Shown one piece after another: positions 1 to 11,668 of a stretch of DNA of 64,000 bases. The stretch comes from Isoetes taiwanensis (taxonomy: Eukaryota; Streptophyta; Lycopodiopsida; Isoetales; Isoetaceae). The notes below the pieces were generated by a model. The model made no database searches and had not been told where the DNA came from. It saw nothing but the letters and a program-made list of their open reading frames with translations. The stretch covers positions 17,797,213 to 17,861,212 of the forward strand of contig JAJEKV010000018.1 of the NCBI GenBank assembly GCA_021234155.1, given 5' to 3'. The position numbers were made by a program, and so were the translations under genes. The stretch's first letter is position 1, and each line of letters begins with the position of its first letter.

Positions 1-177
1 GGGGGTAAATAGAGAATGTTGCACCGCTTTCGATATGGCCTTAGGAAAATATACAACCCATTCTCCTATGCGCGGAAGAGGACTAAAGGTCCAAGGCGAT
101 GCATGCCGGACTGAGAATCAAGAGAGAGTTCTCAAGCGGTGACTCCAAGTAAGTAGCTGCCATCATCGATTCCACAA

Positions 178-752
178 ACCCTAATCGTGCCCTAATTAAT
201 TTGTCTCGAATCTCATGAGAAAAGGGTTTTATTATAAGCCCTTGGATTTTTGAATTAAAAGAGGGCTTTCTTTGTAAGCCCCCTCGATCTTAACCATTGA
301 GGAGGATGAAACAAAAATTGCACAAATTGCATGCAAAAACTTGGTGCACTCTAGATGTCTTGATTAGTATGCCCTCGTGCAATCGCCCATGAAATCATAT
401 GAAAACCATGTCAAAAAGCATATAAAATCACAAAAAAAACCCCCTGTTATAATGCTACATATTCGAATTCAACATCAAACAAACCCTAACCGTGCCCTAA
501 TTCTGGCTGTCTCCAATTTCATGAGAAAAGGATCTTTTTTACTTAAAAGAGGGCTTTTTTTTAAGCCCTCTGATCTTAACCATTGAGGAGGATGAAACAA
601 AAATTGCAGAAATTGCATGCAAAAACTTGGTGCACTCTAGATGTACTGATTAGTATGCCTCGTGCAATACGCCCATGAAATCATATGAAAACCATGCCAA
701 AAAACGTATAAAATCACAAAAAAAAACCCCCTGTTATAATGCTAGATATTCA
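178..752. repeat. Two-copy tandem direct repeat, about 285-bp unit
   Basis: The block from the phrase ccctaatcgtgccctaatt through the phrase cccctgttataatgct occurs twice in succession, about 285 bp apart, with small differences. Each copy contains an inverted repeat; in copy 2 it is AGAGGGCTT, a T-rich loop, then AAGCCCTCT (about 546-571). No coding signal is recognised. Similar AGAGGGCTT text recurs near 63.9 kb, so this may be a fragment of a dispersed element. Confidence 0.85.
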
Positions 753-1390
753 TTCGGCATCTTGGCGATCCACTGGGTATTCAATCAACATCCCCAAGGT
801 TTTTCTTTTATAGCCGTTTACACTCGAAATATGTTTTCTAGATGGCTTCCATATAGATTCATCTGGTTTGGCATGCAGGAGTTCACAGTAATTGACTACT
901 ACTGCAGGATCACACCTGGGATTGTGGCTCAATGTACATGCTGACTAAGGCAGATATGTTCCTCCATCTATTTACAAACCATTTTGAAACTATTTTTTCC
1001 ATCTTCATAACTCTGATTCTTATGGAGACATCCTTGGGAGCTTGGATGGAAGCACTGGATATAAGCATTCGTTTTGTTGATGTTTCCTGGCAGATACATC
1101 ATTATTCTGGCAGATGCATCATTATTCTTATCACTTGAAGTATTCCTGCATTTTTCCTTGTTATGCAGTAGATCAGTAGATGACATCTGGAAGTAATTCT
1201 GAAATTGTGATATGGCTCTAAACATTGTTTCTCGATCACCACAACTAATCAAATGTAGAAAGATGTAAGTTGCAATCATTTTTCTCTGCTCCAAGATAGT
1301 ATTCTTTCTAATACTGGAAACGTTTGCAAGACTATGAGTTTTATTTAATTTGGAAAGATCTTGCGGACTATGAGTTTCATTTAATTAATG
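753..1390. other. Unassigned AT-rich interval
   Basis: I see no recognisable gene here. A short minus-strand open frame at 750-932 has plausible composition but matches nothing I know. A direct repeat of the phrase tggcagatacatcattattc occurs at about 1090-1125. Confidence 0.5.
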
Positions 1391-1474
1391 TTATTTTATG
1401 GTACAACAAGCGAGGTTCAAATCCTCCGAGCTCCTTTGCAGATATAGTGAATTAACAGTAAAAAGTACTACTAT

Positions 1475-1660
1475 ACATAAGAAACCATACACGGTCCTTA
1501 ACAGTTTTAGTCTTCTATACTTGAAATGCTTCAAACAACAGACCATTACTTGTATGCATAAGAAACCATTACTTGTATGTATAAGAAACCATCCACGGTC
1601 CTTAATAGTCTTATTCTTAAAAACTTGAAATGCTTCAAACAACATACCATTACTAGTTTA
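1475..1660. repeat. Imperfect direct repeat, about 110-bp unit
   Basis: The segment containing cacggtccttaa, then acttgaaatgcttcaaacaaca, then ccattact is present twice (about 1475-1556 and 1584-1655). A short duplicated piece, ccattacttgtatg, lies between them. It is a simple local duplication without coding signal. Confidence 0.75.
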
Positions 1661-3980
1661 TAAATGAGAAACCATAAAGCTAATGCATAACAAAACAATG
1701 CACATATAGAACAAACACACATGTGCTTTACCATGACATTTAGCCATGCTAGTTTACTACAATAGCCAACCACATTATAAAATCACGGTAGCCAACCATA
1801 TTATAAAATCACCCCAAACGAGCACTACATTAAACCACATCCACAACCATAATGTTATACCACATGGACAAACCGTACACTTAAACACTATAAGTATACC
1901 ACATTCATTTACCAATATGTAATACCACTTTGACAAACTCTACAAAAAGGCCATCTGCAATTACCATGTCATAATACCACCCCAACAAACCTAACAAGAG
2001 AACCCATTAGTTTAGCCACATATGGTTTTTAATGATATCAACCCACAAACACCCAATGGTTTTATGGAATGGTTTTCTAGTCATAACCAAGAAAAAAACC
2101 ATGTAGTTTTTTAATTTTGGGTGCCTTGTATATAGCCAAACTACCCACCATAACCTCTTGCCATCTCTAGAAGTTCATCTTAGTCATATGAGCCTGTGTA
2201 AATTCCAACCTTTAAGCCTGAGTATGGAGAACCGCAAAAGCATCTTGCTTGGGATTGCGGAGTCAGATTGTGGTGATCTGAGAGACTAATTGGCCGTGGG
2301 GGTCATTTATATAAATATTTGATTTGGGAAGTCATCTATATTAACACTTGACCTTATTTGTAGGTTTGCTTAGTGTTAAGCATTGGGGACATTAGGGCGG
2401 ATTTGGGGTCTCAAAATGGCCTCCTATCAGCCATTCCACGTCATATTTCCGCTCCTTTTTTCCCATGCCACCTAGGATACCAAAATCTCATCATTACAGA
2501 TTTACTTGGAATATTCTCCCGGAATAAGGATTTAATTCTGTTGGTTGTCAGACAGGCTGATGCAACATGTGGCGCTTCTAAAAAGCACTTGCAATATAGC
2601 ATACCGGCAACTCATGACGGTGTCTTTTGGTTTGTCAGATACCAAGCGTGCGTGTCACCGATTCTTGCGTTATTTTCATTTAGAGGCCATGGCCATACAA
2701 GCTTCCCCCTTCCACATTTCAAAATTTGAATGTGTAGGTTGAAGCTTTGTATCGAACTTTCATTTCGAGCCATTGCTCTGCGCCTTTATGGGTGGTTCAC
2801 ATGGAGAAGTTTAGGCCCTCCGTTTGAGAGTCGGCGGAGTCGACTGATTAAAAATTCAGCGCTGCATCATTTCACGCAAGTTGGATCTTGCAAGGGCTGA
2901 TTTTCCAAAACGGGCTGAATTTTTTGCCTCAGCCCAAGTTCGGCCAGGTTTTAAGCCAGCCAGCCAAGTTCGTCCATGTGAACCCAGCATTAACCGGGAT
3001 CTTTACTTCATCCCAATACAGGCTTCCCGCCCCCTACAATTCGAAATTTGAATTTGCTTAATGTATAAAAGCATGGATTGTAGGAGAATGGACTTTTCGA
3101 TTTCCATATGCACGTTGCAAATTTCAAAACGAGGTTAATACAGGCGTTCGGCTCACCACGGCCGAATTGTCTTTGGGGCATACAAATTGTACACCTTCAT
3201 TTCGCGCCCGTCGCGATCCACGCAGATATGGAAGCTCCAAATGATGTGTGGATAAGGATCCAACCCGACTCGCGAATATGCTCCAGTCTTCAATCGCAAA
3301 AAAGGAGGTCTAAAAAATAAGAACTTAGACCTCGATGTGTTGTGTCTTGCAGGCTCAAAAAGTGTCGACATCTAGGCGGATGGCAATTTATATCCATTGG
3401 ATCCGTTGAGTGGCAAGAAACCGTCATTTCAGGACGTTTCAAGTTTAGTCCGATTTTGTGGTGACGGTAACTCTGGCCTCCTAGGATATTGTGAGAGATT
3501 GAGAGAGGATGAAGGCATTCGGAATCGAATACAGTTCCTTGAGATGAGCTGCATCCGATAAGGAAGGGGAAATGTCCGTGAAGATGCTAATAAATGACAT
3601 TATACTTTGCAATGCGAAGGGTTTGTACATTCTTGAAGTACAAAGGTATATGGTGTTTGTGTTTAGATACCTCTAATACAAGAAGTCTTTGACTACTTTT
3701 AACAATAGATTCCTTTAAAAATCTATTGCTATAACCATCATTCAATTAAATTGGGATTATGTCTTAATTTTGGGATAAATTTTATATTGCACTTATTTAG
3801 TAACTTTGTTAAATTCACTTTTTTAGTAACTTTGTTGCCCTTAGACTAGAATAGACGTTAACATATAATCACACACGGGAATATAAACTCACACCTTAAC
3901 TTCAAATTACAAAATCATATATCATGGAACTCAAGTAGTACACAACTTTTATTAACTGTAGAAAAGATACATAGTAACTG
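1661..3980. other. Gene-poor AT-rich interval with one dispersed-repeat block
   Basis: Long AT-rich text with short duplications (accatattataaaatcac twice near 1775-1810). The block near 2385-2421, ending in ggggtctcaaaatggcc, is found inverted at about 22162-22200, and flanking text is loosely similar (CCAYGTCAT nearby in both). This suggests two copies of an interspersed element in opposite orientations. The open frames here lack recognisable domains and I do not call genes. Confidence 0.5.
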
Positions 3981-3984
3981 TTTT

Positions 3985-6963
3985 TCATTTTTCCACTAGC
4001 ATCCCCAAGGATATGAGAACCTTATTCCTTACATCCTGAGGTATTGTAACTCTCGCTGTTTTACTAGGAATAGTTTTTGGAGTCCACGAGTACAATACGG
4101 TTTCAATGTCTAGCCAAAGATCAGGATCACTTGGACTTTTCCTCCACCTCTTTGTCCAACAATCTGAATATCTTTCTTTATCGGTGACATTACTCAACTG
4201 ATGTACTGGACACCACCATTCCACGCGCACCTTATTGAAGTTAACATCACCTTCTTCTTTGCAAATATCCGAGATAGTCCATCCCAACCACACTGGATAG
4301 GTCTCTAGATCTGCTGGTTTTACTACTACAAATTGGTGGCACTCCATGTCAGTAGAAGGTTCATAACAATCCATGCCTAGATATTTTGGCCTATCCTTCT
4401 TAGGACCAACATAGTGTTTATCAGATTGAGGAGGAGCATATGCCTTCACAATGCTACTAATGGTACCATCATCTTCGTCAGCACCAGCTAATGTTTTCCA
4501 CTTACTTTTAGGGAACCACCCTTCTTTCAGCTCTTCTGAGGATGTGTCTACCTCATCCAACAAGTTGATCACCTTCTTCCAATAATCTATCAATGCACGA
4601 TTAGTCTCATCTGAATTAGTTTGCTAATGCTTGATGTAGTCATTGATGCCATCCTTAGTCAATCCCAATTGCTTGACTTCTTCAGTTGGTTTTAGAGCTT
4701 TTGGTTGACCAGGAGGTATCATAGGCTTGCCATTTGCATCCATGTGCCAAATTTCTGCCCCACCTCTCCACTTCTCCTCTGAAGGTCTCATTTTCCATTG
4801 CATGATTGGAATCCCTTCTCTCACCCAAAAAGTGAATTGAAGAGGTCTAGAATGACCTTCCATGTCGAGAGCATAACCATCCACAAAACTCTTCCAATCG
4901 GGCACTTCTTCTATGATAGATCCTATAGGAGATGGATTTGTACATCCATGAAATATTTCCAATAGCCAGGAAAGTTGGTAAGGAATGTCATTGTCTCAAT
5001 ACATGACTATATTTTCCAAACAATGCATCCACATCCTCATGAGTATGTCAGGGCATTAGGAACCCCAAATTGACTCTTTCAAAAATACCCACAAATTTGT
5101 TAAATAGGATAGGAAAGAAAACATCCACTGTTCTTATTTTGACCAGCACAATTATCTAGTTGCAAGAGGAGCTTTTTGGGCAGATCTCGAGGTTTAGCAC
5201 GAGATGTTGAAGCTCCAACATGTTCATTAGGTCCATTCCTCCTAAATCTTGCCTTGCTAAACTTTTCAATACTATTAGGGGTTCCATCCAACAATGCACT
5301 ATGTAGTGCCCGGCTAGTCAGAGGGATCCCTGTAGGTGACCATTGTAACCCTTCTCATAGTTTCTTAAACACCTCATGATACTCCCAATGTGAAAATCTG
5401 GACCATCACTCCACAACTCTAAACTGAAATGGCCATAATAGGGTCCTGAGACCGCCCATGCAATATTGCCCCAGTCATTGAAATCTGCAAAGGGTATGAT
5501 CTTCCACATGACTTAGAAATGTACTTGAATTGTGGAAGACAAGTCTTCTGTTGGTCCATTTTATCATGTATACTACATAGATAGTTATTAGGTTCCATTG
5601 CGGATAAGGTCCTCCACATCCAATAAGTTGATCTACATGATAGTTGATCCCGTCATATGGTCCTTCATATGTTCCCTTATCTTTGCCCTTAGACTTGGTT
5701 GCAGAGTCTTATCTAGTGTCTCCTTCAACTTAGCACATACATTGCACTTGGCAAAGTTGTTTGAAGTTGCTATGGTCACATGCTTGAAATGCTTATTCCA
5801 TAGCCTACTAAAACTGGGCTAGGATATAGAGGCCACTCCAAGTTCCCGAAGCAATGCATTTATTTCCTCTAATATGCTATTCTGGGTACAATGGGATGGC
5901 AATCTCTTTTCAACAATAACTCTACCCCTGTTCATCCTTCTTACTCTTATGTGGCATGTTTTTGCGCATTGAAATCCACATATCTTTCAAATATTTCCTT
6001 TGCAGCTATAGTGCTTTGAGGTAGGCCTTACCGGGCCGGTGTTCCCATGCAATGCAATTTTACTACCATTTTCATGTCTCTTTTTGCGGTTGTGCCAAGA
6101 AGAGGTTGGAATTCCATGTATAGCCATCCATGCTTTTGAACATATCCACTTTCCATTCAATGGGAATCTTTTCTTCTTTGATCTTTCATCCCTGAATTGC
6201 ATGGCCAAATATGGTGTACATGAAATTCCTCCTGCTATCACACTTATGTTCCTGATATGTAGCTCTTGCTCCCACCAACTCCTCTATTGTGAACATTCTA
6301 ACACAAGAAGCCCAACAACATTCACCTCCTCTAACCTTCATCATAGCTTCGGAGAACAATCATAATCGACTTGCATCTTTTGGTGGGATAATGTTTGAAA
6401 GTTGGAAGTGGCCTCTTGCTATCTTGTGTGAACATTGTTGACAATGGTTCTACATCTATAGGAAACGTGTAGTTCCCCTCCAGTTGAATACTGTCCCTAG
6501 GCCATGCAACAATAGTTGGAACCTCTAGTTGCTTCACACAAGCTAGGCATTCTTGTTTGCCTGAACCCTTTTCCTTCCAATTGTCATATAATTTTGAGAT
6601 TGCCACACCTAACCTGTCCTCCCCTAATCTTTCATCATTCACTGCATTGATAGGATCTGCTAGAACAATAATCCCTTCTCCCATGCCTCCTCTGTTGCAT
6701 GCATGCAGGATCTTGACCTTTTTGTTTTTCCAATCAACCCGAGTATAAAGTACAATTTCCTTTCCTTTGGCATCATCCTTTTCATTTGAGGTCTTTTCCT
6801 TTCCTTTGCCATCATCAACATCATTTGTAGTCTTTTCCTTTCCTTTGCCATCATCAACATCATTTGAGGTATTTTCCTTTCCTTGACCATCATGTTCATT
6901 AGTTGGGGATTTTTCCTTGCCTTGATCAGCATCATTGGGGGCTTTTTTTTTAGCATTTTGCAT
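3985..6963 (-). pseudogene. Decayed transposase-like gene with DUF7869-type core
   Basis: Reading leftward, the N-terminal open frame (6963-6331) is lysine-rich and carries three tandem copies of a DVDDGKGKEKT-like repeat. A block at about 6241-5990 reads CSKAWMAIHGIPTSSW and then HGNTGPVRPTSKH. The core at 5294-5100 reads LLLQLDNCAGQNKN, followed after a frame change by GFLMP, a stop, then HTHEDVDALFGKY. The next frame (4962-4624) starts near VPDWKSFVDGYALDMEGHS, and the last (4593-3985) ends the protein. The order of HGNTG, LDNCAGQNKN, GHTHEDxDxxF and a DW/YKxF-GHSRP segment is what I associate with DUF7869 proteins, thought to be transposon-derived RNase-H-like nucleases. An in-frame TGA at 5048-5050 sits where a glycine before HTHED is expected, and several frameshifts and stops occur elsewhere. 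No terminal repeats were found. Family assignment is fairly confident; transposase function is inferred. Confidence 0.72.
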
Positions 6964-7129
6964 GCCATTGACCTAGAATGCATAAAAACATATAGTAAGT
7001 TAGCATATCCAAATAACCTCTCACTAACATGTTCATAAATGAAAGCCTCATATATGTCTTATTCTATTTGATCATTCTATTTATATAAATGGGATTCCCC
7101 AAGTTATTTTCCTCAACATTATATATAAA

Positions 7130-7400
7130 TAAAACCCTCTACTTATAACCTTCTAACTTTTATCCTATAATAACCTTAGCAACAACTTTTAAGGTTATTA
7201 ATTATAGGTTAGCAGTTTTAAGGTTAAGAAGTTTATTATAGGTTATTATAGGTTAGAAATTTTAAGGTTGGAAAGTTATTGTAGGTTAAAAGTTTTAAGG
7301 TTAGAACTAAGTTTTAAGGTCACTAACTTAACTATTAACTTATAACTTTTAAACTATTAACTTATAACTTATAACTTAACTTCTAAACTTTTAAAGTCAC
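7130..7400. repeat. AT-rich array of TTAAGGTTA-like units
   Basis: Degenerate tandem units of the form aggttagaagttttaaggtta alternate with ttattataggtta. On the right they give way to ttaactattaacttataac units of the opposite sense, so the block is partly inverted on itself. No gene is visible between the transposase remnant and 7440. Confidence 0.7.
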
Positions 7401-7439
7401 GGTCCTTAAAACAAAAAATCTTTGTAATAAATTTTCGCG

Positions 7440-8035
7440 GCAGTGATGATTGCGCGGTACGAAAATTTGAAGGCAGTTATTAATATGCAGTTAGCTCTCA
7501 CTTTCGAACTTGCTCTCACTTTCGAAGGCGCTTCTATTCCAGTTCCAGGCGCTTCGAGGCGCTTCCAATCTCGCTTCCAATTCCAGGCGCTTCCAAACTC
7601 GCTTCCAATTCGAGGCGCTTCTCGGCTTCTATCTGCTTTTTATCTCCTTTTATCTATGTTTTCGAGCTTTTCGGCTCAAAGGTGTTTTCACCAGTACTGT
7701 TTTCAAAAGGTTTACCTTGGTTTTCGGCTCGAAGGTGTTTTCGGCTCAAAGGTTTGTAGGCTTTTTTGGCGTTTCTGGCTTTTTTCTGGCTTTTTTGGCG
7801 TTTCGGCTCTCTAACATGTTTCTCTAACATGTTTTCTGGTTTTTTGTTTTTGTGTTAAAGCTTCTCGGCTTCTCGGCTTCTCGGTTTGCTTCTTCTCGGC
7901 TTCTTAAGGTTCAAATCATCTGCTATTGTCTTCTCGAATCAAATCAACTTTGGTTTTCGATTTTTTGGTTTCGGCTCAAAGGCAAAGGCTCAATTCTCGG
8001 GTACAGAACACAAAATAGGTTAGTATTTCTGGCTT
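7440..8035. repeat. Low-complexity TTTCGGCTCAAAGG / CTTCTCGG repeats
   Basis: The segment contains several TTTCGGCTCAAAGG or close variants (near 7670, 7720, 7740 and 7970), gcgcttccaa/ttcgaggcgctt units (7530-7620) and a run of CTTCTCGG units (7860-7900). The open frames across it translate to compositionally biased F/S/R-rich text and I do not regard them as genes. Confidence 0.65.
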
Positions 8036-8039
8036 AGAC

Positions 8040-8560
8040 TTTTACATGCATCAGTCCTAAACTGCCCTAGCACCTTCATATATAGATCCTGCTCTATGAT
8101 CTTGTTCTGTGAGCTTGCCTATATGATCTGCTCTTATTCTATTTCACTAGCTCTTCCTCTATCTGTTCTAATTAATGATCTAAAATAATGAAGTAAATAA
8201 TGATCTGTGATCTATCTGCTCTATGATCTTGCTCTATGATCTATGATCTATGATCTATGATCTATCTGCTCTATGATCTATGATCTATGATCTATCTGCT
8301 CTATGATCTATGATCTATCTACTGTATGATCTATCTGCTCTATGATCTTGCTTATATGATTTTCCTGTATCTGCTCTTATTCTATTTCACTAGCTCTTCC
8401 TCTATCTGCTCTAAATAATGAACTAAAACAATGAACTAAATATTGAACTAAACAAGGAGTTTAATTATTATATATCTGCTCTATCTGCCTTCATTCTATT
8501 CTATTATATTCTACTGCCTTCATATTCACTGGCTTCATATTTTGAATTCTGCATTCTGCA
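8040..8560. repeat. TATGATC / CTATCTGCTC microsatellite-like tract
   Basis: From about 8216 to 8360 the heptamer TATGATC is repeated in runs separated by TATCTGCTC. Flanking text (gctcttattctatttcactagctcttcctctatctg) is itself duplicated at about 8127 and 8373. No gene is visible. Confidence 0.8.
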
Positions 8561-8597
8561 TTATGCATTCTGTTAGAATAATATGTTAGAATGGGAG

Positions 8598-8775
8598 AAA
8601 TCGCGCTTGGCGCATTTCTATTTTTAGGTTCCGAATTTCTACTAGGTTAATCAAAGCGCGCCAGGCGTGTTTTTAGTTTGGCTTTTCTATTCCACCACGG
8701 CTCCATACAAATCGCGCCAGGCGCGTTTAAAATAGATCTGTGAAAAAAACAAAGCAAACGCGCCTGGCGCGTTTT
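8598..8775. repeat. Cluster of four GC-rich palindromes (CGCGCCAGGCGCG core)
   Basis: Four palindromes flanked by A/T lie at about 8598-8617, 8653-8672, 8709-8728 and 8756-8775. The fourth reads AAACGCGCCTGGCGCGTTT, a near-perfect inverted repeat. A fifth lies just after the stop of the ORF at 8857-9276 (9288-9306). Because they stand in otherwise AT-rich DNA and recur to 19.2 kb, they look like one dispersed motif family. Confidence 0.8.
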
Positions 8776-8856
8776 GAATTATGTATGTTCAAAATCGTTT
8801 TACGGGGAGAGTAATATATCATTTGCTAATTACTTAATTTCTCTCGTTCTAGTGCC

Positions 8857-9276
8857 ATGGATTTTCCTTATGAATGGACACTGGCTGATCCTAGTTCAAA
8901 TACACTGGCTGGTTCTAGTTTAAATACACTTCCCCTGGACGACCATCAACTCTGGACCCTGTACAAGATATTACTTGATTGTGCTGTTCAAAACGTTCAA
9001 AGAGAGTTGGAGAATCCATTCGACAGTCTGTATCAGGGGCCATGGGAACACTTCCATCGCATCTCACGGACATATCGGCTCCTCATGCTCTTAGTAAGGC
9101 TCATGCCAACAAATAAGTACGAGGATTTGATTTATAGTATCAAGGATCGATACAACACTCTGGTTTGGAGACTCGACATTCGCAGGGAAGATGAGGATCC
9201 TGTCATATCAGAGTGGTTCAGGTGGGACTTTTTGCGGTATTGGGCCGATGAATTGGGGCTATGTGACATATTGTAG
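8857..9276 (+). CDS. Orphan 139-residue ORF, intact
   Basis: This frame is open from an ATG in a good plant context (gccATGGat) to a TAG. The protein is rich in Trp, Leu, Asp and Arg. It begins MDFPYEWTLADPSSNTLAG, has an imperfect internal repeat (SSNTLAGSSLNTL), and continues as a probable helical body with clusters such as RTYRLLMLLVRLM. It ends with an acidic and aromatic tail (EDEDPVISEWFRWDFLRYW). I recognise no family, signal peptide or zinc-binding motif. It is bracketed by the GC-rich palindromes on both sides (last upstream copy ends 8775, next starts 9288), so it may be an internal gene or exon of the element carrying them. It is one of the few frames here without a stop or frameshift. 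It could also be an exon of a larger gene. Confidence 0.4.
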   Translation: MDFPYEWTLADPSSNTLAGSSLNTLPLDDHQLWTLYKILLDCAVQNVQRELENPFDSLYQGPWEHFHRISRTYRLLMLLVRLMPTNKYEDLIYSIKDRYNTLVWRLDIRREDEDPVISEWFRWDFLRYWADELGLCDIL

Positions 9277-9670
9277 AGATAGAAAGAACTCGCGCCTGGC
9301 GCAATTTTGCACTATATTTTTATGTCATTTAGTTTATTATGTTTTTTTATATGCAATGTCGAAAACATTGAATCCTTTGATGCCCTCCAGCCAGTATGAC
9401 CAACCCCAAGAAACTACATATTTTCATTAATGTGACGATCCAGGGGAATATACGCCATAAATACGTATATTCCTGGATCCGTCACTATACAAGTCTATCC
9501 TTATAGCCTTGTATACCATAGATTGTGGCACTAGGGGGCATGGCCAAGTTATTCTCATAACTTAGCCAACCATAGGGTAAGACCATTATCCACGTGGCCT
9601 TAACCTATTGGGCACCCGCCACACAGGACTCACCCGATTGGTGCCACGTGGCATCCTAGGTGGACCTAAC

Positions 9671-9679
9671 TTATATAGG
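9671..9679 (+). promoter_or_regulatory. TATA-like box in LTR candidate
   Basis: ttatatagg stands about 240 bp inside the left end of the LTR candidate and precedes CCTAAACCCTAACCCTAGGCC and a short perfect hairpin. The placement suits an LTR promoter, but transcription is inferred only. Confidence 0.35.
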
Positions 9680-10224
9680 CCTAAACCCTAACCCTAGGCC
9701 TCTTTCCAGCCCTAGCACCCAGAGACTCATCTACTCGTTCGAAACCCCGTTTCGAACATCGCTTGCTGTGGCATAGGCGGTGCAGTGACCCAGCGAGGTA
9801 GACTCGTTCTTGGAGCAAAGAGCAGCATCACGTGAGCGAAGACCATGGAGGCACCTGCGGATCTGGAGGGAGAGCCGAGAGCGGTATGTAGGATAGTAGT
9901 TGTGTTAGCTTATGCGGAATTAGCATTCCGGATATGCTAGTATCTTGTATCTAGAGTAGAGCCATCCTAGAACATTATTCAACATCTTGAACCCTAATCA
10001 ATGAACCCTAACCATTAGTTAGATTTGTATGATTAGGTTAAGATGTTCTTCTTATGATTATTCTCATGATATGATGATTATGTGATGTTGGTTGATCATG
10101 TTTGCTCCTCTTGTATTGGGAAGGGGGGTAGAGACCTAGAGCCATATGTAGTACTAGTAATGGTGGTTCTTTGGGCATAAGTTAAGGAATCTGTGTGACT
10201 TTAAAACCTATTCAGCTCGATTCT

Positions 10225-11668
10225 TTTTCAAAATCTAATATAATTTTCCTTTTTCCCCCCTCTCTTTTTCCTTTTTACTTTTCTTTTTCCCATAGACTTT
10301 TAACCTTTTTCTTATTTTCCTTACCCTTTTTCTCCTTTTCTCACCTTTTACTTCTTACCCTTCTCACGGTGCTCTTTTTCCTTTCCCTTTCCCCTCACCT
10401 ATTTCTATTCCTTTTCTATTTCCTTTTATCTTTCCCTTTTTCCTTTTCTCCGTCCTTTCCTTTTTCCTCTTACCTTTCTTTTATTCCTTTTCCCTTTTCC
10501 CTTTTCATCGCTTTTTTCCTTTTCCCTTCCCTTTTCCTTTTCCCTTTTCCCTTTTCCCTTTTCCCTTTCATCGTTTTTTCCTTTTCCCTTCCCCTCTTCC
10601 TTTTTCCCTTTTCCCTTTCATCGTTTGTCCTTTTTCCCTTCCCTTTTCCTTTTTCCTTTTTTCCTTTCATCTTTTTTCCTTTTCCCCTTCCCCTTTAGTT
10701 TCCCTTTTTCCCTTTTCTCTTTCGCGTTTTTTTCTTTTCCCTTCCCTTTTTTCCTTTTTCCCTTTTCCTTTTCCTTTTCCCTTTCATCATTTTTCCTTTT
10801 CCCTTCCTTTTTCCTTTTCCCTTTTCCCTTTCATCGTTTTTCTTTTTCCCTTCCCCTTTTTCCTTTTCCCTTTTCCTTTTCCGTTTTCCTTTTCCCTTTC
10901 ATCTTTTTTCCTTTTCCCTTCCCCTTTTTCTTTTCCTTTTCCCTTTCATCGCTTTCCTTCCTTTTTCCCTTTTCCCTTTTCATTGTTTTTTTTTTCTTTT
11001 CCTTTTTCCTTTCATCGTTTTCCCTTTTCCTTTTTTTCCTTTTCCCTTTCATTGTTTTCCTTTTCCCTTTCCCTTTCCCTTTTTCTTTTCCCTTTCCCTT
11101 TTCCCCTTTCATCGTTTTTCCTTTTCCTTCCCCTTTCCTTTTTTCCCTTTTCCTTTGCCTTTTTCCTTTTATCGCTTTTTCCTTTTCCCTTCCCCTTTTC
11201 CGTTTCCCTTTTCCCTTTTCCCTTTCATCGTTTTCCTTTTCCCTTCCCCTTTTCCGTTTCCCTTTTCCCTTTTCTCTTTCCATCGCTTTTTCCTTTTCCC
11301 TTCCTTTTCCCTTTTATCATTTTTCCTTTTCCTTCCCCTTTTCCCCTTTTTTTTTTTCCCTTTCATCGTTTTCCTTTTCCCTTCCCCTTTTCCTTTTCCC
11401 TTTTCCCTTTCATCGTTTTTCCTTTTCCTTCCCCTTTTCCTTTTCCCTTTTTCCCTTTCATCTTTTCCCCTTTCCCTTCCCTTTCCTTTTGTTTTTTCGC
11501 TTTCATCGTTTTCCCTTTTCCTTTTTCCCTTTTCCCTTTCATAGTTTTTTCCTTTTCCCTTTTCCTTTTCCTTTTTCCTTTTCCCTTTTCCCTTTCATCA
11601 TTTTTCCTTTTCCCTTCCCTTTTCCTTTTTCCCTTTTCCCTTTCCTTTTTCCTTTTCCCTTTCATATT
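10225..11668 (+). repeat. 1.4-kb polypyrimidine tract with periodic CATCG interruptions
   Basis: Almost pure C/T on the plus strand, built from CCCTTTT and CCTTTTCCCTTCCCC units. The run is broken at roughly 35-65-bp intervals by TTTCATCG or close variants (for example near 10506, 10568, 10619, 10832, 11016, 11111, 11226, 11281, 11365, 11411 and 11504). This gives a higher-order repeat of about 50-60 bp. Long open frames on both strands are artefacts of composition (F/P/S/L-rich and K/E/G/R-rich). The tract could form intramolecular triplex DNA. Confidence 0.9.

Noticed and set aside
546-571. Hairpin followed by T-run resembling a bacterial terminator
   Set aside because: The surrounding DNA is plant nuclear and the hairpin belongs to a tandem repeat; rho-independent termination does not apply.
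7130-7400. Interstitial telomere-like repeat (AGGTTA words)
   Set aside because: The words are AGGTTA/TTAAGGTT in a degenerate AT-rich context, not TTTAGGG arrays.
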